From Oxyruncus cristatus (taxonomy: Eukaryota; Chordata; Aves; Passeriformes; Cotingidae), in NCBI GenBank assembly GCA_013399855.1, contig VXAY01006780.1:2125833-2189832 (forward strand): DNA of 64,000 bases. Direction: 5' to 3'. A model generated the notes under the pieces. The model saw only the letters and a list, made by a program, of their open reading frames with translations, had not been told where the DNA came from and did no database searches. The position numbers and the translations under genes were made by a program. Below, one piece after another: positions 1-13,000 of this stretch (the first letter of the stretch is position 1; every line of letters starts with the position of its first letter).

Positions 1-886
1 TACCTTTGGAAGCAGAGAGCCCAGATCTACTGTCAGAAGTCATTGAAGACTCACAGAAATACCAGAGAGCATCCAGCTGTCTGAGTGCAGACCTCATCTC
101 CTTCTCTGACACAGCCCCAAACATATAAATAACTCTGCAATATCCACCCTAAAGGGCGAAGTGCACATCTAAACCCAGAGCTCCAGGAGCCTAATATTAG
201 TCCTCCAGCCCATCCCCTTTTGCATATCTGTCCTTTTAAAAATATACTTCTTGCTGTAATCTTTTCAGATTTAAAGCATCTTAAATTCAACATCTTACTG
301 AGCTGTGTTTTATTTATCCACAGTTCCTGACACAAATGAGACTGAGAAGGAGCAGCAGGTTCATTATGTTCTATGCAGAAAGGTTTAAAATCTCTGCTTC
401 TCACCAACCACTTCTCCTTGCATACACAATCTTAGCTTGGATTAGTAATAATCCTGTCAGACTAACCAGTTAAGAATTCACCATAACACAATCAAGGCAA
501 ATCACTGCTCTTTGACTTTCTTGTGGACACTGAAAAGGTTAAATAGGTGTAAATATTGTCATTTTCTTTCCTGTTCTTAGTGTTTGTTTTCTCATATTAT
601 GATGATATTGTGTCTCCAATTATTATCAAAATACTGAAAAATTGGAATGTAAACACAAAAATATTCAGATTCTATGATATTTAGAACTGGTTGCCTCCTT
701 GTAATAAACTGTCCCTTCTGACACTGATGTTTAGAAGTCTGAGTCATATGTCAAAAGGAGCACACAGGGCCCTGTGGGGTTTTTTTAATGGAACAGATAC
801 GAAAACTTGATATCAGAAAATGTAATTCTCAAATGTGACAAAAAGGAGGGAGGAAGAACTGTAATAATAGAGGTCTCATGCCATAC
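1..886 (-). other. Last intron of EFCAB7 (incomplete)
   Basis: AT-rich sequence after the exon 11 donor. I see no convincing terminal exon. A short phase-compatible stretch at 51-138 ends in TGA, but it lacks a pyrimidine tract and does not resemble the expected C-terminus. Confidence 0.6.
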
Positions 887-1096
887 CTTGTTTTCAATAA
901 CAGAAGTGATTCTCCTGCCTGATTTGTAGGTGTGGACCACGATGTTCTCCGAGCCATCCAGTACTCTGGGCTCTCCTTTGCTCACCACAGCCCTGCAAAC
1001 AGCCCTGCTGAGCTGGGAGCCCCCTGCCTCCAGATACAGGGCTTTAATTCTGGGTTTGCATCTCTCTGTGTAGATGTCAATGACAAAGGGACAGGC
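887..1096 (-). CDS. EFCAB7: EFCAB7 coding exon 11 (last one inside the window)
   Basis: Residues 499-568, phase 0 at both ends. Acceptor ttccattgcag|GCCTGT, donor AACAAG|GTATGG. Encodes ACPFVIDIYTERCKP through RRITSVIENK. Confidence 0.95.
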
Positions 1097-4000
1097 CTGC
1101 AATGGAAAAGATGGGGTTTATCATCACCTGAGCTGTTGTTTCTCCCCTCAGATTTTTATCCATAGCTCCTCAGTATTGTCATATCTGCTCTGAAGTAGAA
1201 TTACCCCAATACAAGTATGTCCTTGAATATCAAATACACCAAACCTGAGAGCTGGGGCAATATTTTACAGGACAGATGACATTTTTCATGCCAGCCACAG
1301 CACACTCAATATCTAGTTTGGTGCGTTCAGCTCCATCACAGGAAACCCTTCCTTGGACAGCAAAATGTACAGGAATTAGGATGAAGTATGAATGTATTCC
1401 AGTGTCTGAAATAACCCTGACTCCTTTCCCTGTCACACTGTTGCTGTTTGTGCCACTTCCCCCAGATTTAATACATCTGCGGTGTGGCATCAAGCAATGT
1501 TACTCCTGGTGTAACAACCAGGAGTTTGCATTTTTTCAGACACAGTAACAGCACCTCAGTTCCTTTCAAATGCCTGCTGGAATCCACCAGGATTTCTCAA
1601 GTTCTGCCTTTAACTTGTTAGAGGCTCAATGCTCCCAAAACACCACTCTTGAACTGTTTGAAATCAAGGAATTAAAGTGTTAAGCAATAGACACAAGTTA
1701 ACAGATGGAGATATTTAGATTAATGTTGTCCTTTGGAAAGCAAAGGTTGGAGCCATAAACCACAGTTGGTGTAAGGCACGAAACACCTGCCTGAAATTCC
1801 CAACTGGACAAAAACCTCCCCAAAATCTTCTTTCTTGGACGATCACTCCCTCTCGCGGCTGAAATGCAGAAAAACAGCTTTGCAGGGGCTCTGCCAACCA
1901 CAACTTGGAGGAGAAGGAGAAACTGCTCATCATGAAATCACTCACCAAGAGCCCAAGATTTTCCCTGAGAGCTGGTATCTCTCATACTGACTGCTTTGGG
2001 GTCTGCATATATTTGTTTCACACAGATATTTTATACAGTGACTACACCAACCTGTTTTACTTTAATAAAATTAAATGACATGATCAGACTATGATCCTAG
2101 AAGTCTTTTCTTGCGAATGAAACTGAAATGATTTAATTATCTGTATATTTAATGTTTTCTTCGTTTTTCATAAGTTTTTTTCTCTTCATAAAAAAGATCC
2201 TCTTTCTTGAGAGAGAACTATTAACACCAAAATTATTTCTGTAAAAACAAATTTTAAAAATGAAATAAAATAATACAATAAAATATCTAAGTATATATAC
2301 ACATTAGAAGAATAATCCCTGGACCTGTAGGTAAACAGTGTGTCACCCAAAGCCTCTTCATTAAAATTTTTATGTTGAACACATTCAGACACTGTTGTGA
2401 AAGGCAACAATAACAGAAATAGTCATGTCTGAAAATTAGGAATTCTGAGTCATGTGGAAAAAAATTATCCATTTCTGTTGTGGTTTGGGCCAGGAAAGTG
2501 ACTTTTTTAAGGAGAGCAAGTGCCGCACTGTCTAAGTTTGCTGAGAGGTCACAGTTCACCATCACTGTCAGATCACATCTCACCAGCAAGGGCAATCTTT
2601 CAACGGATATAATCCAAAATGTCTTCCTCTATAACCGAAAAAATCCTGAATGCACCGTGTTTGGAGTGGATCCCTGAGCTGCTGGAATCAATTTCTGGCA
2701 GACACGAAGAGTGCTGCAGTTAAACGTGAGCAGCCGGTTTTGCTTTGTGACCCTCATACCTCTGTCATTTCCAAGGCCTTGTTGTAGCCCAGGGACAACA
2801 GAGTGACCCAGAGGTCACTGGGATCCCCTTCCCGGTCCGTGGCTTCCATGAGATTCAAATCCAGGAATCCTTGTCTTGTGAGTTCATTCTTCTTCATCTC
2901 AAAATTCTCTGTTTAAGGAAGCAGAAAGTAGCACTCAAAAGTCTGTTGTCTGCAAACACCCTTTATCCTTCCAAAACCAAAGTTAAAAGATGGAGCCATT
3001 TTGCAGCCTCGGGCTCTCCAATATTATTTGGGAAAGACTATCCTTGACCACGTATGTGCCCTTTGCAGAGCTTCCCTGTGGATTTTGGAAACAGCTGGTC
3101 CCTTGGATAACCCAAAAGAGGGTGAGATTTCAAAACACAAACAGTTCATATTGATTTTTTGCTTTATGCTAAAACTTTGTGGTTGAGTTTTGCAGAAAGG
3201 GGTATTTTAGGAATGGGAAATGAAAGTCAGCTGGAACCAGCACCCTTAGGGTTGAGGTCCTTGATAATAGAAATGATTTACTTAGTTCCTAAAAAGCAAT
3301 AAAATTCCAGTAATCCTAACACCCCTCTCTACAGCGAATATCATAGATATCACTCTAATGTCAGCAAACACATAATTGAAATGTCCTTGTGTCAGAGAGT
3401 TTTAAAAATGGTTTTCTCATCTTCATAACAATGCTAAATCTTTACTATATATTATTAAAAAGGGATTACCAATTTAATAAATCTATCCAAGGGTACAGAT
3501 GCTGTAATAAATGGCTTGAACTTTGGTGTCAAGATTTATGATATTTGTCTGAACCCTTTCAACTGATTAATGACCTGGTAAAACATTCACCAGATTCTCC
3601 TCTCTCCTGCCTTATTTATTCACACATATTTCCCCCTCCTGCTTGTGTGGAGATAAGTGCAGAGGCATCACCTGACAGACTCCAAGTGTGGAAAAGTACA
3701 TACAGGGATGAAACAGAGAAGACAGAGAAAAAGATTTTGTATGAGTTTGCCATCAGTTAGGAATAAGACCAACACCTTGGAGTGTTCTGGGGAGAAATGA
3801 TCAGTAGGATTTGCCAGATCTGAAGTATCTTGGCCAGTGTGTCACAGTCTACAAAGGAACTATGTCAAACATGACGTGGGCTGATACACAACGAGACCCT
3901 GGCAATCCACAGAAACTCTGGATGCCATTTTCTAGCACCACAGACACTAATTAAATGAACCTCTCAGCTTTTCGTGAGATATGAAAGCAGCCCCAGCCTA

Positions 4001-7000
4001 ATCTGCACAAAGGACATGGATTAAACAAATACCTGTTACAGTTTCATTCCCCACGTGATCCAGGATTAAAAAACCTGTCGTTTTTGGCAGCTACAGAACA
4101 ATTAGGAATGGGAAGAACTTTCTCAGCAGAAGGTCAGTGGCACACACACCAGAAGGAAGCAAAACAAAGGACAGGAGACTGGAAAAGGAAAAAAAAGAAA
4201 ACAAAGGGAGAAGAGAATAATATCTCCATGTGTTCTTGGAATAGGCTACAAAATACTCAGTTCTTCTATACCGTACACATACAACTGGGAAGTAGACTGA
4301 TGGCCCTAATTAGTTTAAATACAGCAATGAACTTACCTTTACACACAGCCCATGCTTCCTCATCACACTTCTCCCCACTAGTTCTCAGCTCAAAGAAGTT
4401 GTATTCCTCCAGACTCAGGAGGCCATTCCCATCCAAATCTATTGTTTCAAATATATCCAATAAAGCAGCTCTGAAAGATTAAAAAAGGCAAAACTATTTC
4501 CAAAGGCTTCTGTTCGCTCTACTGGCTCATAATATTGTCAGAAACTATTCAGTCCATTTGAGAATATACTGTATAAGGAGTATTTTAGGACAATACAGCT
4601 TTCAAAAAGCTGCATTTTAGCTGGAGCACACCCTTTTACAAAGTTGGGGAATCCCTGTTTGGGAATATGACTCACCTGAAGTCTTTGGTGAGGGCCAGCT
4701 CTCCATCTTCATCCCTATACACCAGTTTTGCTTCTCCAGTAATTGGTGTTTTCCCCTTCCTCAGCCTGCAGCCCGTTGTGAACGGGAGTAGCCAGTAATT
4801 CCCAGATCCAAGCTCCCCTTTCCAGCCAAACATCTGCTCTTGGAGGAACACAGGCAAGTTTGTCACTCACTTCTCAAATGATGCCTTTCTTTATTGCCAG
4901 TAATATCCACACAAAAGTGATGAATCCCTTGAAAACACCAGTAATGCTGGGTGCTTTCCTTAAAGATGCCATTCTAAAAACAAACCCACCAAGTGAATCT
5001 CTTACAATAAAATTAAAAAAAAAAAACATACAGGACCAGAGATGAGGGGAGAAGGGAGAACAAAGTTAATGCTGCCATTTCTCCTCCCTTATTTCTGCCA
5101 GAGGATAAGAATATCTTGTGCTCTGTCAAGTTCAAAATTATATGTGGAAGGAGATATAAAATCAGAGGAAATTTTAACACATTTTGCATTTGAAATGTTG
5201 GGTTTGGGGGTGCAGGAATAAAGTGACTTTGCGAGAGTGTCTGTAGATGTAACCAGCAACTCAGCAATACCTGCCAACACATCACACAATAACAAGGTTC
5301 TCACAAGAATTCCATTAAAATTCCGTACATGTGGAATTGCAATTCTGTTACGTCCTACCTTGCACAAGTGCTGTCAGTTTTGAAAAGGAACACGTGTGGA
5401 AAAAGGGCAGCTTGAATTCCTTCCAATCACATGGAACTCACCCATATAATATTAGCATATACAGTAAATAAATAACAATTAAAACAGGAACACAACAACA
5501 GTATCTGACCTCTTTGTTTTGTACTTCAGTAAAGCTCACAAGCTGCAGATTCTCTTGGGTTTCGTTCTCCTTCAGAATAAACAAAGCTGTATCCACTGAC
5601 AACCAGTGACAAGATCTTCCTAAAAAGAAAAATGTTCCACAGAGAAATGCTTGATGATGGCACAAAACTGGTTTTCCTTGGACCTCAAAACGGATATATT
5701 TATGGTATTAATAATATTGATCCCTGTTAGCGTAAAACAGAAATTAAGAATCCATTATACGATATTGGGATTTCCTTCCTATTTAGGCCAATCAGAGAAA
5801 TGGTTCCAAGCCTTGTGATTGTCTTACAGATAATTATTCCTATTAGTAGTTCTATCATTAGGAACTATTGATAGAATAGCTCTGTCATTAAGAGTCAAGA
5901 ATACCAAGGAGTGGTTACACAACACACAAATTTGTTCAAAATGTGAAGGCATTTTTCTCCTAAAAAGGTCATTGCTCTGCTAACGTGGATCCTTTCCTCA
6001 CACACCAGTATTGTGCCTTCCTCTCCACAAGAAAATACAGAGGTATTTCTATGCACAGGACAATAATACTGTGCAAAAGTAGAATGTTTTTATACAGAAG
6101 ATGAGGTTTTTTGGCTACTGAGAATATCTGGACAATCCTGCAGCAGAACTGTCTAAGGTACAGGTTCAACGGGTGCCATAAAAAACCCCGAAGTTCTGAG
6201 CAGAGCACTGAGACATCCTCAAATCTGTTAAATTACTCCCATCTGTCAGATTCAGATCTCTTTTTCTCACTGAAGTCTGTTGATCAGCTTCCCACTTCAG
6301 CCAGGCAGTAACTGGAAAATGACTATTTTCCATCAGTTATTTGCAGTGAAGTTTTTATTACCAATCTCAGTCGGAATCAATCATCAACCTGTAGCACAAC
6401 AGATGAGTCTAAACCAACTTTGGAATCTCATGGCCCCTGTTTTACAGGATTAGAAAAGAAATAATCTACTCGGAGAGAAATTAATTCCAATGCAGCAACA
6501 AGATGAAGGCCCCCGATAAACCACAAAGTGTTTGGAAAGCACTGACTGATCTCAGGTGCATCTAATGGTGGGTTTCACTCCTTTGAGGAGGGAAATCACA
6601 TAAAAATACACTCACCTTCTACCTGGGGAACATTTAAAGGCTTGATGGTGACACAAACTGAGGACCTCTGAGGGAAGTGCACCCTGTACTTGTGACTGAC
6701 GATTTCACCATCTTCTTCCAAGTAGAAGCAGCCTTTGGACTGTGCACATTGCCATTCCTGGGAACCGAGCAAGTGTTAGATTTTAACTGTGATCAAGATA
6801 AAAGCACCTCTTCTGAAATAATGATCTTATTATTTAATAAATCCTGCATAAAATACACCACAAGATACAGCAGCGATACTCTTTTTTAAAAACAAGAATT
6901 ATCTCAAATAGTCCTTTTTGTAGTCAATTTTTATTCCTTCACTTGTGAAAATGCCTCAAAAGCAGATTCCCCCAGTGCTCAAATAGATGAAATGAAATTT

Positions 7001-10000
7001 GAATTGCCACTGAATTAATGATTCTGAATCATTAATCACACTGAACTGGCGTGATTTACCACCAAAAGGCTGGAATTTTGCTACATCCCTCAGGCCAACC
7101 AAGCAAGGAACACAACTGATCAGCTGAGCAATGAGGGGTTATTTGCTTAGACAAATCACAAACACAAGTACTGGTCAAATAAAGTGATTTTTCTTGACTT
7201 CTGTCAAAGCTGTTGGAAAGGCAAACTGAAAAGTGCTCTGTTTGTGAATAATAAGGTTTCTAGAGATGCCATGATTTTGCTGAAACAGCTCCACGCTTCA
7301 ATTATTTATTTTTTCTGAACAGCAGCTCCCAATTTTCAATTTCAAATATCATCAGAACGATACTTCTTTAGCAAAAAGGAGATAAAATAAACACAGACAC
7401 ACTGTATGCCTTGAGGAATGTGAGATATCCTTGATTTGCCTTCTCTGGTTTGGATTAATGGAGACTCAGGGAGTCATGGATTTAAGAGCCTTAAGTTTTG
7501 GCACTGATTATTGTGGGAACAGGATCAGCTCCTCTGTTCTAAACACTTGTCATTCAAGCATTCATTTTACATAGCTGGAAACTATCCTAATTTCAAATTA
7601 TTTATTGTTATGTTCATCCAAGATATTGATCTAAAGGCAACAACTATTTCATCCTTAAAACATGACACAGCCGAGAGAAAGGGGTGTTTGCTCATTTAAT
7701 CTCCCAGTTTAATACCTGACAAAACTGCTGGACAGAAAGTTGATCAAAGCTTTAGGAAATCAAATCCTGAACTCTTATTCTTGCAGAAAGCATAAGGTGG
7801 TGCTAAGTGCCCTAAGTTATTCATGTCAAATTACAAAAAGGCAACTTTGGCAAGATAAAAGATGATTTTCTGGTTTGATTTTACTTGTCACATCAGAGCA
7901 TAACAGAAGTTGTCAAATAACAGCCAAAGTGGGAAATGATTTTGTTAGAAATGTTGATTGTACAGAAATTTAGGCACTATCTGCTGCTGGTCACTGCTAC
8001 TGCAATTTAAGTTACTACTGAAATTGTCCACACACCAGTGCAGAATTCCAAATAAAAAGCAGTGTTTGTGAGAGGAATTGTTCCTGTGATTAAAGCAAAG
8101 AGCTCCATTTTTAGGACATGATCCACTTTCTTTTTTTGCTGATGTATTTCAATCTTCACTAAAACCAACACCAAGAACATTCTGCAGAAACTTAACATCT
8201 CCATCAGTCTGTTCAAGAATTGGGATTCAGCTGCAGTTGAAGCCCAACAGGTCAACATGATGCTTAGGCACATCTGTAACTGGCTATTTTTTTCCTCCCA
8301 AGATTTATTGATATGGCTTTGAACACGTCCCAAAACTCTACTGACAAAAAGAGAACACATGGAAGAATGTGCTAGGAGCACATTGAATGGTTTTCAAATT
8401 CAGACATTCACCACGTTTGATTTCCAGAGTTCTCCTCTGCCAGAAATGTTACACTGGCTTTGGTCCAACTTCCTCAGGGCAATATTTTCGTACTGCCCCA
8501 AAACCACAGGTGAACAGCAGAAAAAAAATATATGCATATTTCTGAATAGAAGATGAATAAGAAGAATTTTTGGGTGCTACATTCTGATCCACACCACAAA
8601 GGAATCCCCGGGTAGTTATTCACCGATTCTGACAGACCCTGCATTGTGCAAAACAGAGTTCATAAAAATTAACAATTCTACTTCCACCTTCCCATGTTTC
8701 TTGATTGCTTTCCGAGTTTGTACGATGCAAATCAATACTAATTGATACCTGCAGCTGCTTTGATTTTTTTCTTAGTGGTTTGTGCAAAGAAAGAGGAATC
8801 CAGTCTCAGCTAAGTGTGTGCTGCCTTCGTACACCACACGTCATGTTTGAACAAGGTGAAATTGCAGGTTAAATTGCATGGGGGTCCAGATACCCAAACA
8901 GACTGCAAAAAATTCCTCTGAGATGATGTTTTTAAATTTTCATATAGAACAAATGTCACTCTGTAGCAATGTGGAAGATATAGAGGACTTCAGAGTTCAA
9001 TAACAAATCCAGAGTTGTTACTTGAAACAAAAATGTAGCTCCTGAGAACAATCAGTTCAGTTTTCCAGCAGCAGTTACACTATGTGGTCATAACCATTTT
9101 TTCCCCTTTTATACAGGAGTCTCAAGGTGCACATTTTTAATGTATCTGAGCAGTTTCCAGTTAATGTTTCATATTTCTGCAGCTATTATTTTCTGGTGAA
9201 AGAAAACTAGTAAAGGTTCAGTCAAGAAAGGGAAAACAAAGGAAAAAGATCAATATTAACACTCTACAAATATTGACTTAGCAAAGTGACTTTGTTGTCT
9301 CTCCCCCACAGGAATTTATATTGAATGAGTGATTTATTCAAAAGAAAACACTGATAGAACATATTAGTTTAACGAAAAATCAGTATTTTCAGGCTACAGC
9401 ATATATTTAGAAAGTCATGCCCAACAAACTGAATATGCTCCCAGATCTGTTATTTATTTCCAATTACCTTTCATGTAAAGGTTTATGATACACAATCTTT
9501 CAGACTACTTAAGCATTTAAAGTTCTCACCAACCTAATAAATTATTAAACTTTAAATTTCTCAAGAAGTCATTAAAACGTTTTCTCCAACAGTGGTTTCA
9601 TCTATAAAAAAAACACTTGGTTCTATTAAACCTTCACACCTGAAAAATTATTTTCAATAACTAGATGTCAGCAAAACCAACAGTATATAAAAATATTAAT
9701 AATAACACATATCAAACTCTAAGTAGTTTATAGCTGCCCTTGACAAACTATTAATAAAACATAAGAAGCCATTTTTCTCTGATTTTTAGCTTATTTAAAA
9801 TGCAATAACATGTGTGCCTAGAGAAAAACAGCATAATTTCAATGTGATACCTTCATAGTGTCGGGCTCAATTAGCTTTGTGCTCCTGTTGCTGCTGGAAC
9901 CCAGACTGACAACGGGACAAGTGGAAGCTTTGCCGCTTTGGGCTGATGAGGGTCTCGAAGGAGCTCTGCTGTCACCTACAAACATAGGTGTTTAGTTACA

Positions 10001-13000
10001 ATTACATTATTTCAACCCCCTCCTAGTGCTATTTATCATAAACCTTGTGTTTGCAAGCACACAGACAAACTGGGTCCCTTCATCACTGTTTTGTCACAAC
10101 GGGTTTTTGCCCAGAATTGAAGCAACTGAAACCAGCACAAACTCCATGCAAATATTCCAGACATGGCACCTCTGCAGTCTGTTACCTGTGGTCTTTTTCC
10201 AGTTTGGGAAGGTTTTAAAGTATCTTTTTCACTCCAGGAAGAACATTAAACTCCCTTATTGATTGTGCCCGAAGAGCAGCCTTGATAATTGAAACAAACA
10301 CACGGTTTATTGATAAATGTTTAAGGTTTCATCTCTGATATGGGAGGGAAATAAATAACTTGTCTGTGTTGCAACATCTGAGCATTCATTTTCTCTCTTC
10401 CTTCTGGGCTGTGTCACGGGACAGCAAAGAGAATTTACCCTTAGGAATCTAAGAGCTTATTCTTAAGAATTTGAGAACATATTCTGCTGAGATATTTATG
10501 TGACTGTCACTGTAGAAGTTACATTAATCAATAACATCCTCACTAACCTGAGAAAAATTCAACAAAAACTCAGCTGCTCACTGACCCAGAGCTTCACCTC
10601 CATTTCACAGAATGAAAACTCTCAGTGTGAAGTACAAACACCTTTTGGTAGTTTCTGATCGGTTTTCTTGGAGATTCTGGGGGATGGTTTTGGCCCTGGC
10701 AGTGTGATCCCCTCAGAGGAAGTTTCAGCTTGATTCCCAAACTGCTGCTGCCTCAACCTGCTGTCAACTTCCAGCCTCTCCCAGGCAGTCCTGCAGCTCC
10801 GCTCCCTGGTGGTCAGGTACAACTCACAAAACTGCAGGGAAAGAAAGGGAATCTGGTAAGTGAAACGTTCTTTCTCATGGTTTTAAGGAGTAAAGTTAAC
10901 AGTAATAAGGAAAGGACAGGTCAGTAGATGTGATGCATTTTCTATTTAAGCACACTTTTAATTTTCCTGAGTCGGAACAATCACTCAAACAACACAGTAA
11001 AGTGGAGCCATTCAATAAGGACGTCCAAATAATGAATAAAAATTAAGTGTGACTTTCAACCCAACAGATGACTTACATTTCTTTCTGAAATTTGAAGACA
11101 GAATCCTTCATTAAAAATCATATTAGTTTTCCTCCTATGAAAGTATACTTATGTACAAATCTTTGTGAGCTGTTTATTCAGTTCACAATTTAGTCACAGG
11201 CAATTTGGGATCCTGGGTAAGATCATCACTAGACACACGGAGGTGGTAATACTGTGTTCGATAGAGTCAATAACACCAACAACAAGTATCTTTGTTTGCC
11301 ATACCTTGCTGTAATCAAGTTTGCCACTGCAGTTAAAATCAGCCTGTTTAGTAATTGTGTTCACTTCATCCCAAGTCATTTTATCACCTCTCTGCAATAA
11401 AAAAAAACCAAACAACTCAGTTTGGGTTCATTCTTATACTGTAGCATAGTTTTACCATCTCATTTCCAAAATCTCTACTAAAGGTGGTAATTGAGTTTCT
11501 ACTGCTACTTACTGTTGTAAGAATTTTATAGAGTTCATCATGTAAAATATATCCAGTCTTATCTGTGTCTATTTTTCCAAATGCTTCAAGCAGCTCAGTT
11601 TTTGTAACTGGCTTTTCTTGTTTTAAAATAGCACAAAAATCATCAAAATTCAGTGCAGTTGTTTGTGAAGTCCAATATTTATTAATGGTCTTCTGAGATG
11701 GATTTCTTCCAGCCTGTTGAAGTACTGAACAATAAAACACAATATTAACTCTATATTTCAGCTGTCAGTAAAGGAGTTTTCTCAAAACATCCATGAAGCA
11801 CTTTCCGTCTTCAGACTTTTTTTTAAAGCCAAATCACTCCAAGGGAAAAGTGGGTCTAAATGACAGTTTTGGTTACAGTATCAAACAAAATATCCACAAA
11901 AATTCAACAAGTCTTCTCAAGTGACAAGTGTAAAATTCAGCCTGTATCCTGTGTCTTAATATCAAGAGCACACTATTTGTAAACCTGCGCATTACTAGAC
12001 CCTGTTTCTACTAAAATCTATAACAGTCTTTCCACTTAATTTGCCAAAAACTGAGATCTAGTGTAGAATTTATATTAACCAATATTTTAAGTCACATCTA
12101 TATGTTCCAACTTATCAATTCAAATTACACAACATGAAAGGAAAAATGATACCAACAGATACACATTAAAGCCAACGGCCAATCCCACACATGCAACCAG
12201 TGCCTTGGATCTCACACCTGGCAGTCTTCACCATTAATTTGCTGGATCTAGTTTGCCTCTTCAAAGTCTTCACTGAAAACATCCTTTCATCAGTTCTCCG
12301 TGTGACGAAGGTATGATGTTAAATTGAAATTAAACCCAAATGAACAGTCTGTGTGAATCCAGAGGGATGCCTCTACATCTTGCCATATAATCAAGTCTTT
12401 TAGGGAAGCACAAGAGACCCTTCAACTCCACCCAGGCTGACATTTGACTTTGAGCCAGCTGAGCACTGCCCAGGCCTGTGCTGAGAACTGCCCAGGACCA
12501 TCTGTGAAATGAGGTGGTGGAATCGTTACAATGCTCGGTGGGCAAGTGTGTCACCATCAAAACAAACAAACAAACCCAGGCACCTTTGTTGCTAATCTGC
12601 AGCTGAATGCCAAGGACTAAATAAAGATTCCTGCCCTGTCACCTCTGCAGGCAGAGCCGGGAGGACACAGTACAGTTTATATCTTTATCTGTGCCACGCT
12701 TGGGCACAGAGCAATTGTTTGGAGATTGCAGTGTCAAGGTCAGCCAAGGAAGGGCAGTTCCTCTGTGTGGTTGTTTCTGTGGATAGCAGAGTTCCCTGGA
12801 ATGTCAGTACAGCACAGTATTTACTTACATTTAACAGATTATCCTTTCATATATCCAGGGAAATCAGCACCTGCCATACCCTACCTGCCTCCCAAGTCTG
12901 TATTTGTGAAAATTCAATTAGCCTGCACCTTTTATTTATATTTCTTTATGGATTGATTCTGCTAAATAACCTCAGTATTATTACAACACACAGGAAACAA

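Noticed and set aside
51..407. Minus-strand frame ending in TGA that could be the terminal exon of EFCAB7 (SYLYVWGC..)
   Set aside because: Phase fits, but the acceptor lacks a pyrimidine tract, the product would be about 40 residues short, and it does not resemble the C-terminus I recall for the human protein. The real last exon is probably off the left edge.
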